Source: Blasia pusilla
Taxonomy: Eukaryota; Marchantiophyta; Marchantiopsida; Blasiales
Assembly (NCBI GenBank): GCA_050084515.1
Contig: CM114274.1
Span: 9,920,001 to 9,984,000 of the forward strand
DNA: 64,000 nucleotides
Reading direction: 5' to 3'
Position numbers and translations under genes: made by a program. Position 1 is the first letter of the stretch. Each line of letters begins with the position of its first letter. This document shows positions 23,363 to 34,507 of the stretch, piece after piece. Under the pieces are notes generated by a model. The model saw only the letters and a program-made list of their open reading frames with translations. It searched no databases and was not told where the DNA came from.

Positions 23363-24779
23363 CATTCAAGGTCATTAGGATTCGAGTCGCATATACGAGG
23401 TCCATAGGTGTAGGATGGGCAATAGAGGTAGTATTGATATCCTTTATTGCTTTTGTGCAATAAAGGTTGTTTACGTTTAAAGTCCCGTCAGAGGGTTGAA
23501 AGATAAAATAGACTTACTCCATAAAATAGACGTGGGGGTGCCCCTTTTTCTGTTTCCAAACCAGTTTTGACCTTCATGTACTCAATTCTTTGAGTTCCTT
23601 GTTTTTGTACTCCGGATGGATTTTCCATCACTCGCTTTTTATTGAGACCTCGTATATTCTCTTAACATGGAGGATATTTTGGAAAATTGGTTAGGTGGAT
23701 AGACTCCGTGATCAGAGAGATACAGTTAGAAAAAATTTAGCATGTTATAGGGATTTCCTTTGTATAAGGTGTTTGAAAACTGGTTCAAATTTTGGTTTTT
23801 TCCTTTTCCAGAAATGTACCGATTCCTGTAGAAAAATTCTCCGAACCCTCTGTAGACTAGTCCTTGAATGGTCATTTTCTCGTCATCAAACACAAGCGGG
23901 ATGATAACAACTGCCTAAGGAATAGTTTCCTTCAAATTTTTAAAAATGATTCCGCTTTTTTGCAAGTTTTAGGATTTCTTGAGGCAAATGCAAGCATCTC
24001 GAACAACAATGAATGTTGTCGATAGTGAGGATATCACTCTCTGACCTATAGGATTATTGCAACCGTATCAGCGTACAGTCAATCACGTATGGTGGACAGA
24101 AAAATTACCTCTTCTATCCCCGTTCTTTCCATGGGTTCTCCAATTACTCCATTATTGAAATGGGCAAGTAGCAACATCATGAGGACTTGGATCTACTTAT
24201 TCATAGCATGAACCCTTTTGGAATCCCATTTGGGTGTTGATTTAGGGTCTGTTGGATCGTCTAGAATCTAGGGCGATGGGGCCAAGTCCTTGCAACCTCA
24301 TCTCCTTACTACATCATCTCATACAATTGTATCTCATGGATGGCCATGTGGGTCGCGGAGACTCCTTTTTTCAAATTTATAATCCCGTAACTCGATTTCC
24401 CCCTTGACAACATTGCACATACCATTGAATAATCCGATTTTCCAAAAAATAGGGTCGTACAGAAGTTGGACATTTCTTGCACTCAAAAGTTTTGGGCAAG
24501 GCCCATGGATTGCTAGAACATTTTATTCATGGGATGCAACCCTAAGGGAGGTCCCCAAGGGAAAATCACTTGAGTCTTAGGTTGACGCATCAATCTTTTG
24601 GTCTGAAAATTGCAATTTCAGATTTTTTTATCCAACGATAAATCAACTTCCCATCTTTGGCCCATTTTACGTATCTACGGCAACCCAAGGATCTTTGTTG
24701 GTAGTTTTGCGGTGGCATTTTTATAGCGTAGAAGCGAGGCCCCCTCACATCTTTCTCATGTAAAATGAGGGTAAAATCG
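23363..24779. other. Non-coding, no gene recognised
   Basis: Mixed-composition DNA with only short open frames. The copia-LTR-like word occurs near 23617-23655. Nothing else is supported. Confidence 0.55.
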
Positions 24780-25330
24780 GCTAACCCCGCCTAAAATTCC
24801 ACTCTTGAACCTATATCGGCATATCGAGCCACCACATCCACCCTATATTATGAGGGAATCCAGAAGTTGACACCCTAGTTCCTACATACACACATATGCA
24901 AGAGAGGTGCTCCAACAACCCAACATGAGAATGACGGCTTGAGAAAGCCATTTCTCTCCCTTATATAGCCTTGCGAAGAGCCTTTCCTCTAAAAATAGCT
25001 CACCCATCGATAACCTGCGCGCATACGTTATCGACTGGCCCTTGACCTGCTCAACAAGTCACTTTCTGACAAAGATCAAAAATAGGGAAAATCGTTAGAA
25101 ACGACGTTTTCGACACAACGGACCTAACTTCAACTTCATCTGACACCTCAAGATGAAGCTACACCCAACAGTCCGTTGACTCGCTATATCATCAACGCGA
25201 TAGAACGCTATTTGTCGATACACAAAGATATGACAAACATCATGGGGATACATACTCTCAAAGAATAACCAATCTCTAGGATATGAGCTACACCCTTGAT
25301 TGTAGGGATAAGGAAGAGAAATATACACAC
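24780..25330 (-). repeat. R2 dispersed repeat, copy 2 (LTR-like with TATA box)
   Basis: Read on the minus strand this has the same block order as copies 3 and 4: 'gggtgtagcttcatcttgag', 'gtccgttgtgtcg', 'gtgacttgttga', 'gcaaggctatataaggga' (a TATA box), 'ctcatgttgggttgttggag', 'gcacctctcttg', 'tatgccgatat'. The TATA-like box upstream of conserved leader-like sequence is what an LTR promoter would look like. It lies head-to-head with copy 3, separated by about 200 bases. Confidence 0.78.
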
Positions 25331-25539
25331 ATACAACCCAAAATTTGATGTTAGGTAACCAAAACTCTTATCATTCTTCCAAACCCTAACAAGGTGACAA
25401 TGAGCATAAGAGTAAAAAATTTATGAGTAATAGTTTGAAACATAATCAAGAATCAACTACCTTATTGAGACCAAAAAATAGATGATTTGGATATATCAAC
25501 ATCGATTATGTATTTGTAAATCGTAATAAGTCAACATAG

Positions 25540-26310
25540 TGGACCTATTGGATGCTACACATGCAGATATGTGGCATCCCTCAAGTGAGCTTTGACTCAA
25601 CCTAGTCTAAGGTATATATAGGTATATATATAGTAGTTAAGGAGAACATGACTTTCCAAGTTAAGGTGTTTAATGAAGATGTCACATCTGAGTAGCCGAT
25701 AGGCCGAGATCTATCGTGGATAGGGCGTAGGAGCCAGCGGACTATCTTGAGTGTAACTTTGTCCCACGGTGTCGGATGAGGTTGAGGATAGGTCCATTGT
25801 GTCAGGAACATCGTTTCTGAAAACTTTCATGTTGAGGTCTTTTACAGCCGGGTGACTTGTTGACCAGGTCACCCGCCCCTGGTAACCTGTGGGCGCAAGT
25901 TACCAAGGGGAGGGTTATTTTTAGGGGAAGAGCCTTTTGGCTCTTCCTAACCCTATATAAGAGAGGAAGATGGCTTTCCTAAGCCATGTTGGGCTGTTGG
26001 AGCACCTCCCTTGTATGTGTGTGAGCTAGGACTAGGGTGCTAAGCGTCCGGATTCCTTGATAGCACAGGGTGGACGAGGATCGATATGCCGATGTAGATT
26101 GAGGAGTGGAGTTTTAGGCCGGGTGTGCCGCTTTTACTACTCTTTATTTTTGTTGTGTGATCTCCATGTATATGTATGAGTTTATTTTTGTACATGTGTG
26201 GATCGACCCGTGTGTGGGGAAGATCGGTGTTGTGTGATGTAGATGTGACGAGCGATGTATGTTGTGTAGCGATATGTATGCGCACGACAAAGATCACTTA
26301 TATTAGTCAA
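25540..26310 (+). repeat. R2 dispersed repeat, copy 3 (most complete)
   Basis: It contains 'gtgtaactttgtcccacggt', 'gtgacttgttgaccagg', 'aaccctatataagagag' (a TATA box at about 25951-25957), 'catgttgggctgttggag', 'gcacctcccttg' and 'gatatgccgatgtagattga'. The tail reads 'tgtgtagcgatatgtatgcg'. Upstream of the TATA box a short palindrome 'gaagagccttttggctcttc' occurs. No primer-binding site was identified after it. Its inverted partner is copy 2. Confidence 0.78.
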
Positions 26311-26639
26311 TGCATGTGATGTGGACCTCTAGAAGTCAAGGGCAACGTAAGAAATTCTCCCATTGGATATTACTATGCATACTATCCTTCGAGTTTCTAA
26401 GTAACTAAACTTACCACTTTTTCATTCTCATACAATTATGATAGAATGCAAAATAACCATTATATTTTTATAACTTCATAATATTAATTGACCATATAGT
26501 CTTAAAGAAATTGTCGTAAACAAGACAATCAATTGTTATTCTCTATCTTAACATGTCCTTGAAATATGAAGGAAATATTCTTTCAGGAAAATTCAAACCT
26601 GGACTTATTTCATAAGGGATAAATAGCAATGGAAGAAAA

Positions 26640-26870
26640 GGAAATTGTGGAAGGTATATCAATCAGCTCCCATGTCTGTTGATGTCTTAATGCAACAAGC
26701 TCTTCATCCATAGCTTCAATCCATTCGACTTTACTTGCAGCTTCTTCAAAACAACCCGGCTCTTGTTCTTGAAGGGTAGTCATCATATATGCATGATGTG
26801 TCGCAAGGAAACCTTCATTTATGAATCTATGAATAGGATGATCAAAAATTTTCTAGAAAGGGAGTATAAT
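26640..26870 (-). pseudogene. Ty1/copia polyprotein fragment (start of reverse transcriptase)
   Basis: The minus-strand frame reads 'HHAYMMTTLQEQEPGCFEEA', then 'KVEWIEAMDEELVALRHQQ' and 'TWELIDIPS'. This is the conserved entry to Ty1/copia reverse transcriptase, where an EP..(Y/F)EEA motif is followed by W..AM.EE...L..N.TWEL. Nothing downstream (YVDD box) or upstream (integrase) is recognisable, so it is a short relic in AT-rich DNA. Confidence 0.8.
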
Positions 26871-27990
26871 GAAATCATATCCATAATTTTTTCTCCAACT
26901 TTTCCAGATCTTACAAAAAAAAATTGAGATAAGGGGAAAACACATTTGCTATATACAATTTAAGAATTCTTGGTAGTGTTGTGCACGGAGTGAATTTCAA
27001 TATCATCCAACATTCATAATAAATAAAAAATTTCCAAATATAATTAATCAAATATTTTTTACTCTATTTGATTGTTTAAGAGCGCGATCCCATGGACATG
27101 CACTTATATCGCCAAGACCTCCATTTCTATGTCCGAAATAATCTACCAATGGATAATCATACTATTAAGGGTGTTAACTCAATTTGAAGACCATTGAATC
27201 AATGACATCTATCACATTTGTCCATGAAATCAGTTCATGAATTTTTTTTAATTTTACCTTTTACTAAGCAGAAAACAAGAATGGGTAGGGTTTTTATCAG
27301 GTTGTTTTTAACTGATTAATTAATTATAATTAAATAAAATTCAAACATATTTCTCGATGAAATCTTCTAGAGTCTCTTTAATTTTTCTTATCTCTTCTTA
27401 ATTGAAAATAAAAAATCAATTTTAAGATTCATGCCAACGAAAAAAATCAATATTTATATTTGAGGGAAAATTAATTTTCTATTTGGGAAAAAATGAAAAG
27501 GATAATAGGACGATTATGGGACAATAATTCTTCTTCAAAATAATGGAAGACATATTACTTCTATGTTATTTTTATTTTTCAAGTTAGATTGGGAGAAAAA
27601 ATTAATCGCTCTTTTGGAAAAGAATTCATCAAAATAAATGACTTTCTCTTACTTGTTGAAAAATAGGGATTAGAAAAGGGATAAATTTTTTTCCACAATT
27701 AATACAAGAAAATCTCTGAAAAATTATCTTACATGTATTATAAGAAATTTCTTTATTTTTAAATTTAAAAAAAAGAAAATTTTATTCACGGTTTGTCCAA
27801 TGTGAGTTCTTTCATTACTAGTATAATAAACTGCACCGTCTCTAGTAATAACTTCCAGTACCCAAAATTTTTTGGCGAAGAAAAACTGGACCTTCTATGT
27901 GCATCGACCAAATAAAGTACCCAAAAAAAATATTTGAAGAGAGTATGTGGAGAAAAAGACTAATAATGTTCTACACAAATTGATAAAAAA
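26871..27990. other. AT-rich spacer, no gene recognised
   Basis: Strongly A+T-rich, with many homopolymer runs and no protein-like frame. It could be further eroded copia sequence upstream of the reverse transcriptase scrap, but no motif supports that. Confidence 0.6.
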
Positions 27991-27993
27991 ATT

Positions 27994-28569
27994 GTGCTGC
28001 CTATATTATCTGATTTTTTAAAAAGTTGTCGATCAAGAAGGCATGATCGGTTTAAAAGTTCCAGCTCGACCGGTTATTCCGTCAACGGAAGTGAGAACAA
28101 TTTTGGAAAATGGGTTCCGACGACCGACCGCCTACACGCTTCCGTCGATCGCTATGGAGATCCACTTAGGAAATATACGATCCCATCCCCCTCACAGCTC
28201 ATTCGCGGAGAGGCACGTCATTCGCGGATGGACATGAACATTCTCTACGTCGACTGCAAGGGTTTGCCCGCAGGTTTGATTACAGTCACGCGTTGGACAG
28301 TGCAGGTGCATCCAGAGCGCGTTTCGTGGATGTTTTGTCTCCGGCGAGTACACTTTGATCGATCGAGCGATAAGACGGCATGCTTCGGATCGGATCGCCC
28401 GTTGAAATTCATCGCTGAAAATTCCTCAACATTTTCTCAAGCTGTTCTATTACGGGTGTGCGATCGATCAATTGCACGAATCTTGAATCAGCGGTGGTGT
28501 TCAACAATGAGAGAAGAGCTTCTGGGCCTGTACACTCAGAAGCGCGCGGCGGCGAGAGAGAGCCCGTGA
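27994..28569 (+). other. Unexplained 191-codon open frame in G+C-rich DNA
   Basis: A continuous frame of 191 codons in a G+C-rich block that begins abruptly after AT-rich DNA, directly upstream of the membrane protein gene. The sequence is rich in Arg and Ser and shows no domain, signal or transmembrane segment I recognise. It may be a chance frame in the promoter and leader region of the downstream gene, or an uncharacterised exon. No splice or conservation evidence is visible. Confidence 0.25.
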
Positions 28570-28704
28570 TTTGTTTCCTGGACTCTGGTTTATACTTTCT
28601 TCCGTGCTTACTTAGGAGGGATCGAGGCAGAGCTTATTGCGCTAGGGTGTGTGTAAACCTAGGATTGCAGTATAGAAAAAGCCCGCCCGTATCCTCACGC
28701 AGAC

Positions 28705-29279
28705 ATGGCGCCATCTCCAACATTCGTCAACGCACAGGAAGCATTCGCCTCGTCCGCACCAGTTGCTCCTGAAACGATGACGATTCCTGGGGACGAAAGT
28801 TGTTGCAGTGGATCTTGCTGCAAGATTGCGTACTGCGTAGTCTTTGTTATCTTGGGTATTTTGGCGCTTGTATGCGCTTTGTTCGGCATGCTTCTGACTC
28901 CGGGCTTCTTCAGCTTACTCGTTTTGGACGTCATCGCCATCGCTATCCTTTCGGGAACTTACTGCTGCGTTTATGGCTGCTGCGCCAGAGGGAATGAGAA
29001 TGACCTCCTCACGCTCGCCCCAACGAATCCAGTCGTCATCCAGTGGCACGTGACCAACCTCCTAATGGTGAAATCAGAGCTGCACCAGCGGTTCTGCACA
29101 ACGGAGCGATGCACATGCCTTCTCCAAATCCGAGTACAACTCAATCAGTGCAACAAGGTTACCCTGTACATCAGGAAGGGGCTATGTCGTTCTCGAGTCC
29201 AGCACAGGTTTATCACGCACACCCCAACGTACAGCACAGTGGGATGACGGCTTCAGCTCCGTATCGTGATAATTTCTGA
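28705..29279 (+). CDS. Small cysteine-rich membrane protein, frame broken
   Basis: ATG at 28705. Residues 1-32 form a Ser/Pro/Ala-rich head. A Cys cluster 'CCSGSCC' comes next, followed by two hydrophobic segments at about 40-65 and 68-88. A second Cys cluster, 'CCVYGCCARG', follows. After 'GNEN' the frame runs on to 29247 as unlikely basic sequence. The frame one base back, ending at 29279, instead reads as a Pro/Gln/His-rich tail ('PNPSTTQSVQQGYP', 'MTASAPYRDNF'). The real product probably joins these through a -1 change near 29000-29015; no GT-AG intron fits. This points to a one-base deletion (pseudogene or sequence error). Family unknown. Confidence 0.55.
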
Positions 29280-32200
29280 GTATGAGAGATCCGATCGAGA
29301 AGTGTAGAGAACGTCCAGTCGATGATCGATATCCCGATCTCAATACCTCGTGAGTGGATGAGGAGAATATCTCCAATAATTATGGCCATAAATTGCTACG
29401 CACAGGCTTCACCACACATCTCTATCATGTTCGGAAGGACTCGCATTGCTCGATCAGGAGCTTTAGCGCCCAAGACCCCAGAACAATCTTGATGGAGCTG
29501 CGCGTATGCGCGGGCAGCGTGGGGTCCGAGTCTCCTTCGGAATGAAAGAATTCGCAGCAGTACATCGGCACTCGAAATGACGCTCGATGCGCTCATTCTC
29601 CAGAATAAGGATAGACCTCACCATTCTCAGGTCCTATGATCGCTAGGTCACAGACCCGAAGACTCTACTCTTCGTGCTCAACTGGTATGTGTATACGGGC
29701 ACCAAGTGTTCAGACATCTCATACGTTTGCTCATGCATGAAATAAAGGGATGCCGCACGTGGACGATCTGTTTCCATAGGTGCTCAATTTCAGATACTCT
29801 CGTGCTTCCTGAACTCGCCCGCGGGGACCATGTCAAAGTGATGTGAGAGTATGCGTTCTTCTAGAGGTTTTCTCTGAAGGTTGAATTAAATCTCAGGGAT
29901 TCCGTCTGGTTGGATTGTGGAGGTAGGGCCGAATCACTACTGTCATGACCAGCTTCAATGATTCTAGTCGAGGCTCGGAGGCTTAAGGGCCAGGAGTTTC
30001 GGAAGGCTTTCCGTTCGTTGCCCCTTTCAATTTCTTGACAGATTAATATTTGAAAAATGGAACAACGGAAGTTCTGAGCATTCGGATGTTGTTTGGCACG
30101 AGGATTCGTAGCCATTGATTTCCGTCTACCATACAAGCAGTGCTGGCTGGGTCGAAGAAATTGCTGGTATCATCCGGATTCGCATCGCGAGTTACGCTGA
30201 CTGGCAACGCAATTGCGGATTTACTCTCGTATTTTATTCTTCTTGTATTCATGTCCTGTACTTTCCTCCCGTTGTGATTCTTCCCTTCCGAAGCCGATCC
30301 GACTGCGATGATTCCTCATTCTACTCGCTTAAGTGCGCGGGTGTGGCACTCTGATCCACAGATCAAAGATGACTTGCTAAGGGGTGGAGAATTAATGTGT
30401 ACAAGTTACCATAGTTTAAGATATGTTTTTTGCTACTTAGAGGAGATCAACATTCGAATGAGTTAAAATTTTGACATGATTGACTTCCAACTTTGGATGC
30501 TCCTAAACCCACAACCGATTTTCCCAAGTCATCTATGAGGGAGTTTAGAAGACAAGGGGAGGAAATACCCCAAGAAGAGAGAGCTTCCACTCCAGCAGCA
30601 GCAGCGCAGCTGTTCTCACTATCAAAACTTACCTCAGACAGGATCAGAATTTCGATGCGGTTCCGTGATTTCGACCTGTTTCGCTCGGATCATATCGGTC
30701 TTGGTGAGTCAGACATGGTGCAGTTTAGACACATGTTTACAAACCCGGACACGGGCCCATTGTCCGAACGCACGAATGGGATTCCTTCCAAATGCACAGT
30801 ACAACTTCGTCAATGGGGTCGAACTTATTCACAAATGGCTCGAATTCTAACGTGCGAGTGAATCTGTCCGTCCGGGTTTACGCGGGCTGTTTACGGGTAC
30901 CGGGTAGGGTATGGACATATCCGTTAGCTCGGATTCTATTGTTATATAATCTTGAGATAATCATATTTGAAATAAAATATATATGATCAATATAAAATGA
31001 ATTATGGGTAATTCGGAATCATTTAAGCAGTTCCAAAATTAAATCTAAATTTTGGAGGGTAGATTATGAAAAATGGGATGATGAGTTTTAAAATGGAAGA
31101 AGCACTCTCTTATGATAATAGGATTAATAGCATATTCCTCTCATCGACCCCTATTAAACTTGTGTGTTGCCTTTTGAGAGGGGATGGATATGTGAGAACA
31201 TTAGGGGTGTTGATTGAGAGAGGATTAAAGGGGTGTTGTGATACAATTATAAACATCTGTTTAAATTTTTTATCATATTTAGGGTTACAAAAATCAACTT
31301 AAATAATCATATTATCCGTCTCCCTGACTTAACACTAAACCCTATCCTTTTAGTATGTCACATAAATACTCTATGCTCCGATACAATTTACATTACAATG
31401 CATAATTTCAGATGGATGGAGAATGGCATGCCTGGTGAGTAAACATTGAAACCTTCTCATCAAAAGAATACAAATTTGGAAGCCTTCTCATCAAAAGATC
31501 TATTGGAAACGAAAAGCTTACAACGCATCTATTGTCTCCGGCGGCTGCCCATTAAACCGGCAACCGACCTTTAGCTACTCGAGGAGCTAAAGATAAATAT
31601 GAAAAAAAGAAAATCTCACTTAATATCATGAGGGAAAACACATCCTAAAAACAACAGAGGAATTTAAGAGTCAAATATCCATATCCATAGTACACAACCG
31701 GATCCCAAAAATGGAACAGATTCCCCTGCTCCGTGAGAGCGACGGAGACCGCATACCTCCTTCGTACGCTACTGGAGGTCAGCAAAGGAACGGAGTGAAG
31801 AAACCGGCTTCAGACTCCGGTGACGGACGGATGCCGCGAAAACTTTGTTCTTCGGCGGACTCCGTCCGTTTAAGATTGAGCCAATGAACATGAGAGTACC
31901 TACCCGTCCAACGACGACACGACGACCTTCAGAATTGTCCAGTGACTCCAGTCTCAAGCTACTGCCTCCGACAGAACTCCATCCCGATTCCGGACGCGAA
32001 CAACTGGAGCTGCTTGAAATCATTGGGCTCCAATTCGACGGCGATCGCACGACGGGATCGAGAACTCCAACACACGAACCAGAGAAAGGTGAACTACTCT
32101 CACGGCAGCAACGAGTGAAGGCGAACTCATGACGTGGTGCAAATAGACGAAAATCACTCGCAGACTTCCGCTGAGCAAGCGGAAGTCCGCGGTGAAAGAG

Positions 32201-32330
32201 AATTCAACAATCCCGCGTTCTTCGGATGGTTCCTCACCGCGATTGAAACGAAACTTCGATGATCGATCCAGTGCTCGATGGCATATCTTGTGCAGGAGGA
32301 TCGCGACGATTGTACCCGCACATCTCTCGG
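29280..32330. other. No gene recognised
   Basis: G+C-richer up to about 30.4 kb, then AT-rich, then G+C-rich again at 31.75-32.3 kb. Open frames (for example 122 codons at 30493-30861 and 140 codons on the minus strand at 32442-32020) show no family signature. An isolated minus-strand Helitron-like 5' end ('TCCTATTATCATAAGAGAG') begins at 31123. Confidence 0.5.
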
Positions 32331-32339
32331 CGGCGGCGA

Positions 32340-32450
32340 TGTTTGACTCTTTCGGCACCTTCTTTTGTGCTTGTTTTGTTTCTATCCCTCTTTCGTATTT
32401 TATGATGGGTTTTCCATACGCGGTTTTATTGAGGTTTGTCATGTCTCCTG
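32340..32450 (+). repeat. LTR-end-like relic
   Basis: 'gatgggttttccat', followed by 'ggttttattgagg', occurs here. The upstream sequence 'ttgtttctatccctctttcg' parallels the minus-strand relic near 22.3 kb, so the two are homologous over roughly 80 bases. This is the probable 3' part of a copia-type LTR. Confidence 0.45.
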
Positions 32451-32657
32451 TGTGATAGTTGAGAGGATTAAGTTTTATTGTCTTTAAAAAATACTTTTAG
32501 TCAAAGTGAAGGAGTGGAGTTTACTTCAAAGGTTACGGACTGACATTGAAAGGATCCTTACGGCCCAAGGTCGGGCAAGAACCGGGTTTACTTGTCCATG
32601 GTTTAGGGTCACGAAATATTTGGTGATTGTGTAGTAAGAAAATTCTACAATTTGCAA

Positions 32658-32798
32658 TCTATATTATTATAGGATAGGAGAATGTTTTTTTATTTGGGAC
32701 AACCGGAGATTAAGAAAAATATTTTCCTTTTGGAGAAATAAACAAAAAACTATCTTTAATATGATTTGTTCCTTACTCCGACGCACACAATTCACTAG
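32658..32798 (+). mobile_element. Possible decayed Helitron
   Basis: It starts A|TCTATATTATTATAGGATAG, like H1, and has a CTAG followed by T at 32795-32798. The subterminal hairpin is not preserved and the interior differs from H1 copies. It may be a truncated relative. Confidence 0.35.
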
Positions 32799-32927
32799 TA
32801 CTATTCTATTCAAACCTGAAATGTATTGGATATGCATTCCTGGTCAAGTTATTTATCTACATTAGTTGGTGCTCATAGTTCAGATCTAATTTTCACTTGT
32901 GCATTTTAAGTGTACGATTTGAATGTA

Positions 32928-33155
32928 CTAGTAATATTTTCGACTCCCGTGCAATGCACGAAAATAGAACGTGTTTGAAGAAATATTTGTTAGTATATAA
33001 CTTGTGAAGGGAAGGGATTAATGATGCCACACACAAGTTCAAACTTTTTTTTTTTTGTTTACATACGCAGAAAGATTTTCTTGTTGTCTAGTTGCCACGT
33101 ATCAAACAGAAAGGTGTTTGAAAATTAAAAAGGCACTCTCTCATCATAGTATAAA
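32928..33155 (-). mobile_element. Short non-autonomous Helitron (family H1)
   Basis: 228 bases on the minus strand. The 5' end reads TTTATACTATGATGAGAGAG, with the initial TC mutated to TT. The interior is clearly homologous to the 12.6 kb copy ('caaacacctttctgtttga', 'catcattaatc'). The 3' end shows hairpin CGTGCATTGCACG and then CTAG followed by T. The hairpin is better preserved here than in the other copies. Confidence 0.78.
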
Positions 33156-34390
33156 TGGTTTAAACGAAGTAAAAAGGAACCTGAAAGAAATATGTAAAAA
33201 TATTTATTTTAAAATTAAAAGACATTCTTCAATAATAATTTCTATAATATAATAGACGACCCTACAAGTACAATAAGACAACATAGAAGAATAATAAGAA
33301 AAAATAAGCTAGTATTATAAATAAAATTTTATGAATTAATTAATAATTTATGATTTGATTTATTAATATTATGATGGATGATCCTAAGTGATAATAAGAT
33401 GCAATAATTATCAAAAATAACCAAAATTTTGAATTTGTGCCTTAGTTCATATTTGATAGGAACGGAAACTAAATATAAATGGTTGAGGAATAGATGATGT
33501 AAAAAAATCATTTAAATTTTAGGAAAATAATTTGAAATTAGAAAATACGGTTATTTAAATGATTGGGAAATCATTTAAATTATTCTTCCAAATTTTCAAA
33601 AAGTGGAAATTATACTTAAATTTTGAAATTATAAAAATAATTCAAAACTATCAGAAAAAAAATTTTCTTGCCCAAGCACATGCATGCTCATTAGAAGACT
33701 ATAATGGGCAACCCTATAAGGAAAATAGGACAAAATAGTGAGATATTATGATTAAAAAGCAACCTGCTTGTATTTGGGCAATATTCAGATGGATAAAAAA
33801 AACGAATTTGAATGGAAGAGGAAAATATTTTTATTAATTAACAGATAAAAATTTAATGAATTTTTATTACATTGGGTGATCCTTAGTATTTGATAAGATA
33901 GAGAAGTGGGATAATTAAAAAATAAAAAAAGATTTAAAATTTGTCCCTTAATGAATTTTAATGGAGAAAGAGCATATATTGTTTAAATTTTATGGAAGGG
34001 TATAAATATTTAGGGGAGTGGAGTATCATAAAATTTTTACTTGAGGATCATAATTACTTGGAAGAGTGAAATTTTGTATGTCTTCAAAGATTTAAGAAAA
34101 TTTAAATTAATTTTTAAATAAAACTTATCATTATTTCAAATATTATTATTATTATTTTACATTTGATATTTTGAAAAAGGGAAATGAATTTTCATTTTAA
34201 TGGAAAAGGAAATCTATTTCATCATTTAAAACTAACTAATAATTTAGTTAGTGGATGTTATTTTGGTAGGACGAGTGGAAGGCGAAGAATGGATATTGTT
34301 TAAAATTTTATGGAGTCAAATTATGTAAGAGAGTTTGGGTATTATTCAAATATTAATTAAAGAGAAGAATAAGCTTAAGCGTTTGATTCC

Positions 34391-34507
34391 ATGTCCAAGT
34401 TTCTTGCGGTCGTACGCGACTCCAAGAAACTTTATCCGGCTGCAACAGTCAACAGCCTGCAGCAGGTTCAGCCGGAACCTATGGAATGGCGCCAATCTCC
34501 TTCCTAG
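34391..34507 (+). other. G+C island with 38-codon open frame
   Basis: Between about 34380 and 34640 the composition jumps in G+C against an AT-rich background. An ATG at 34391 opens 38 codons beginning 'MSKFLAVVRDSKKLYPAATV' and ending at TAG 34505-34507. I do not recognise it. It could be a captured gene fragment or a short exon. Confidence 0.3.

Noticed and set aside
25920-25945. Palindrome 'gaagagccttttggctcttc' as a terminator
   Set aside because: It is a conserved part of R2 just upstream of the TATA box, not followed by a T-run and not at a gene end.
31769-32442. Overlapping open frames (93-140 codons) on both strands
   Set aside because: G+C-rich stretch adjoining a copia-LTR-like relic; no recognisable domain and frames conflict.
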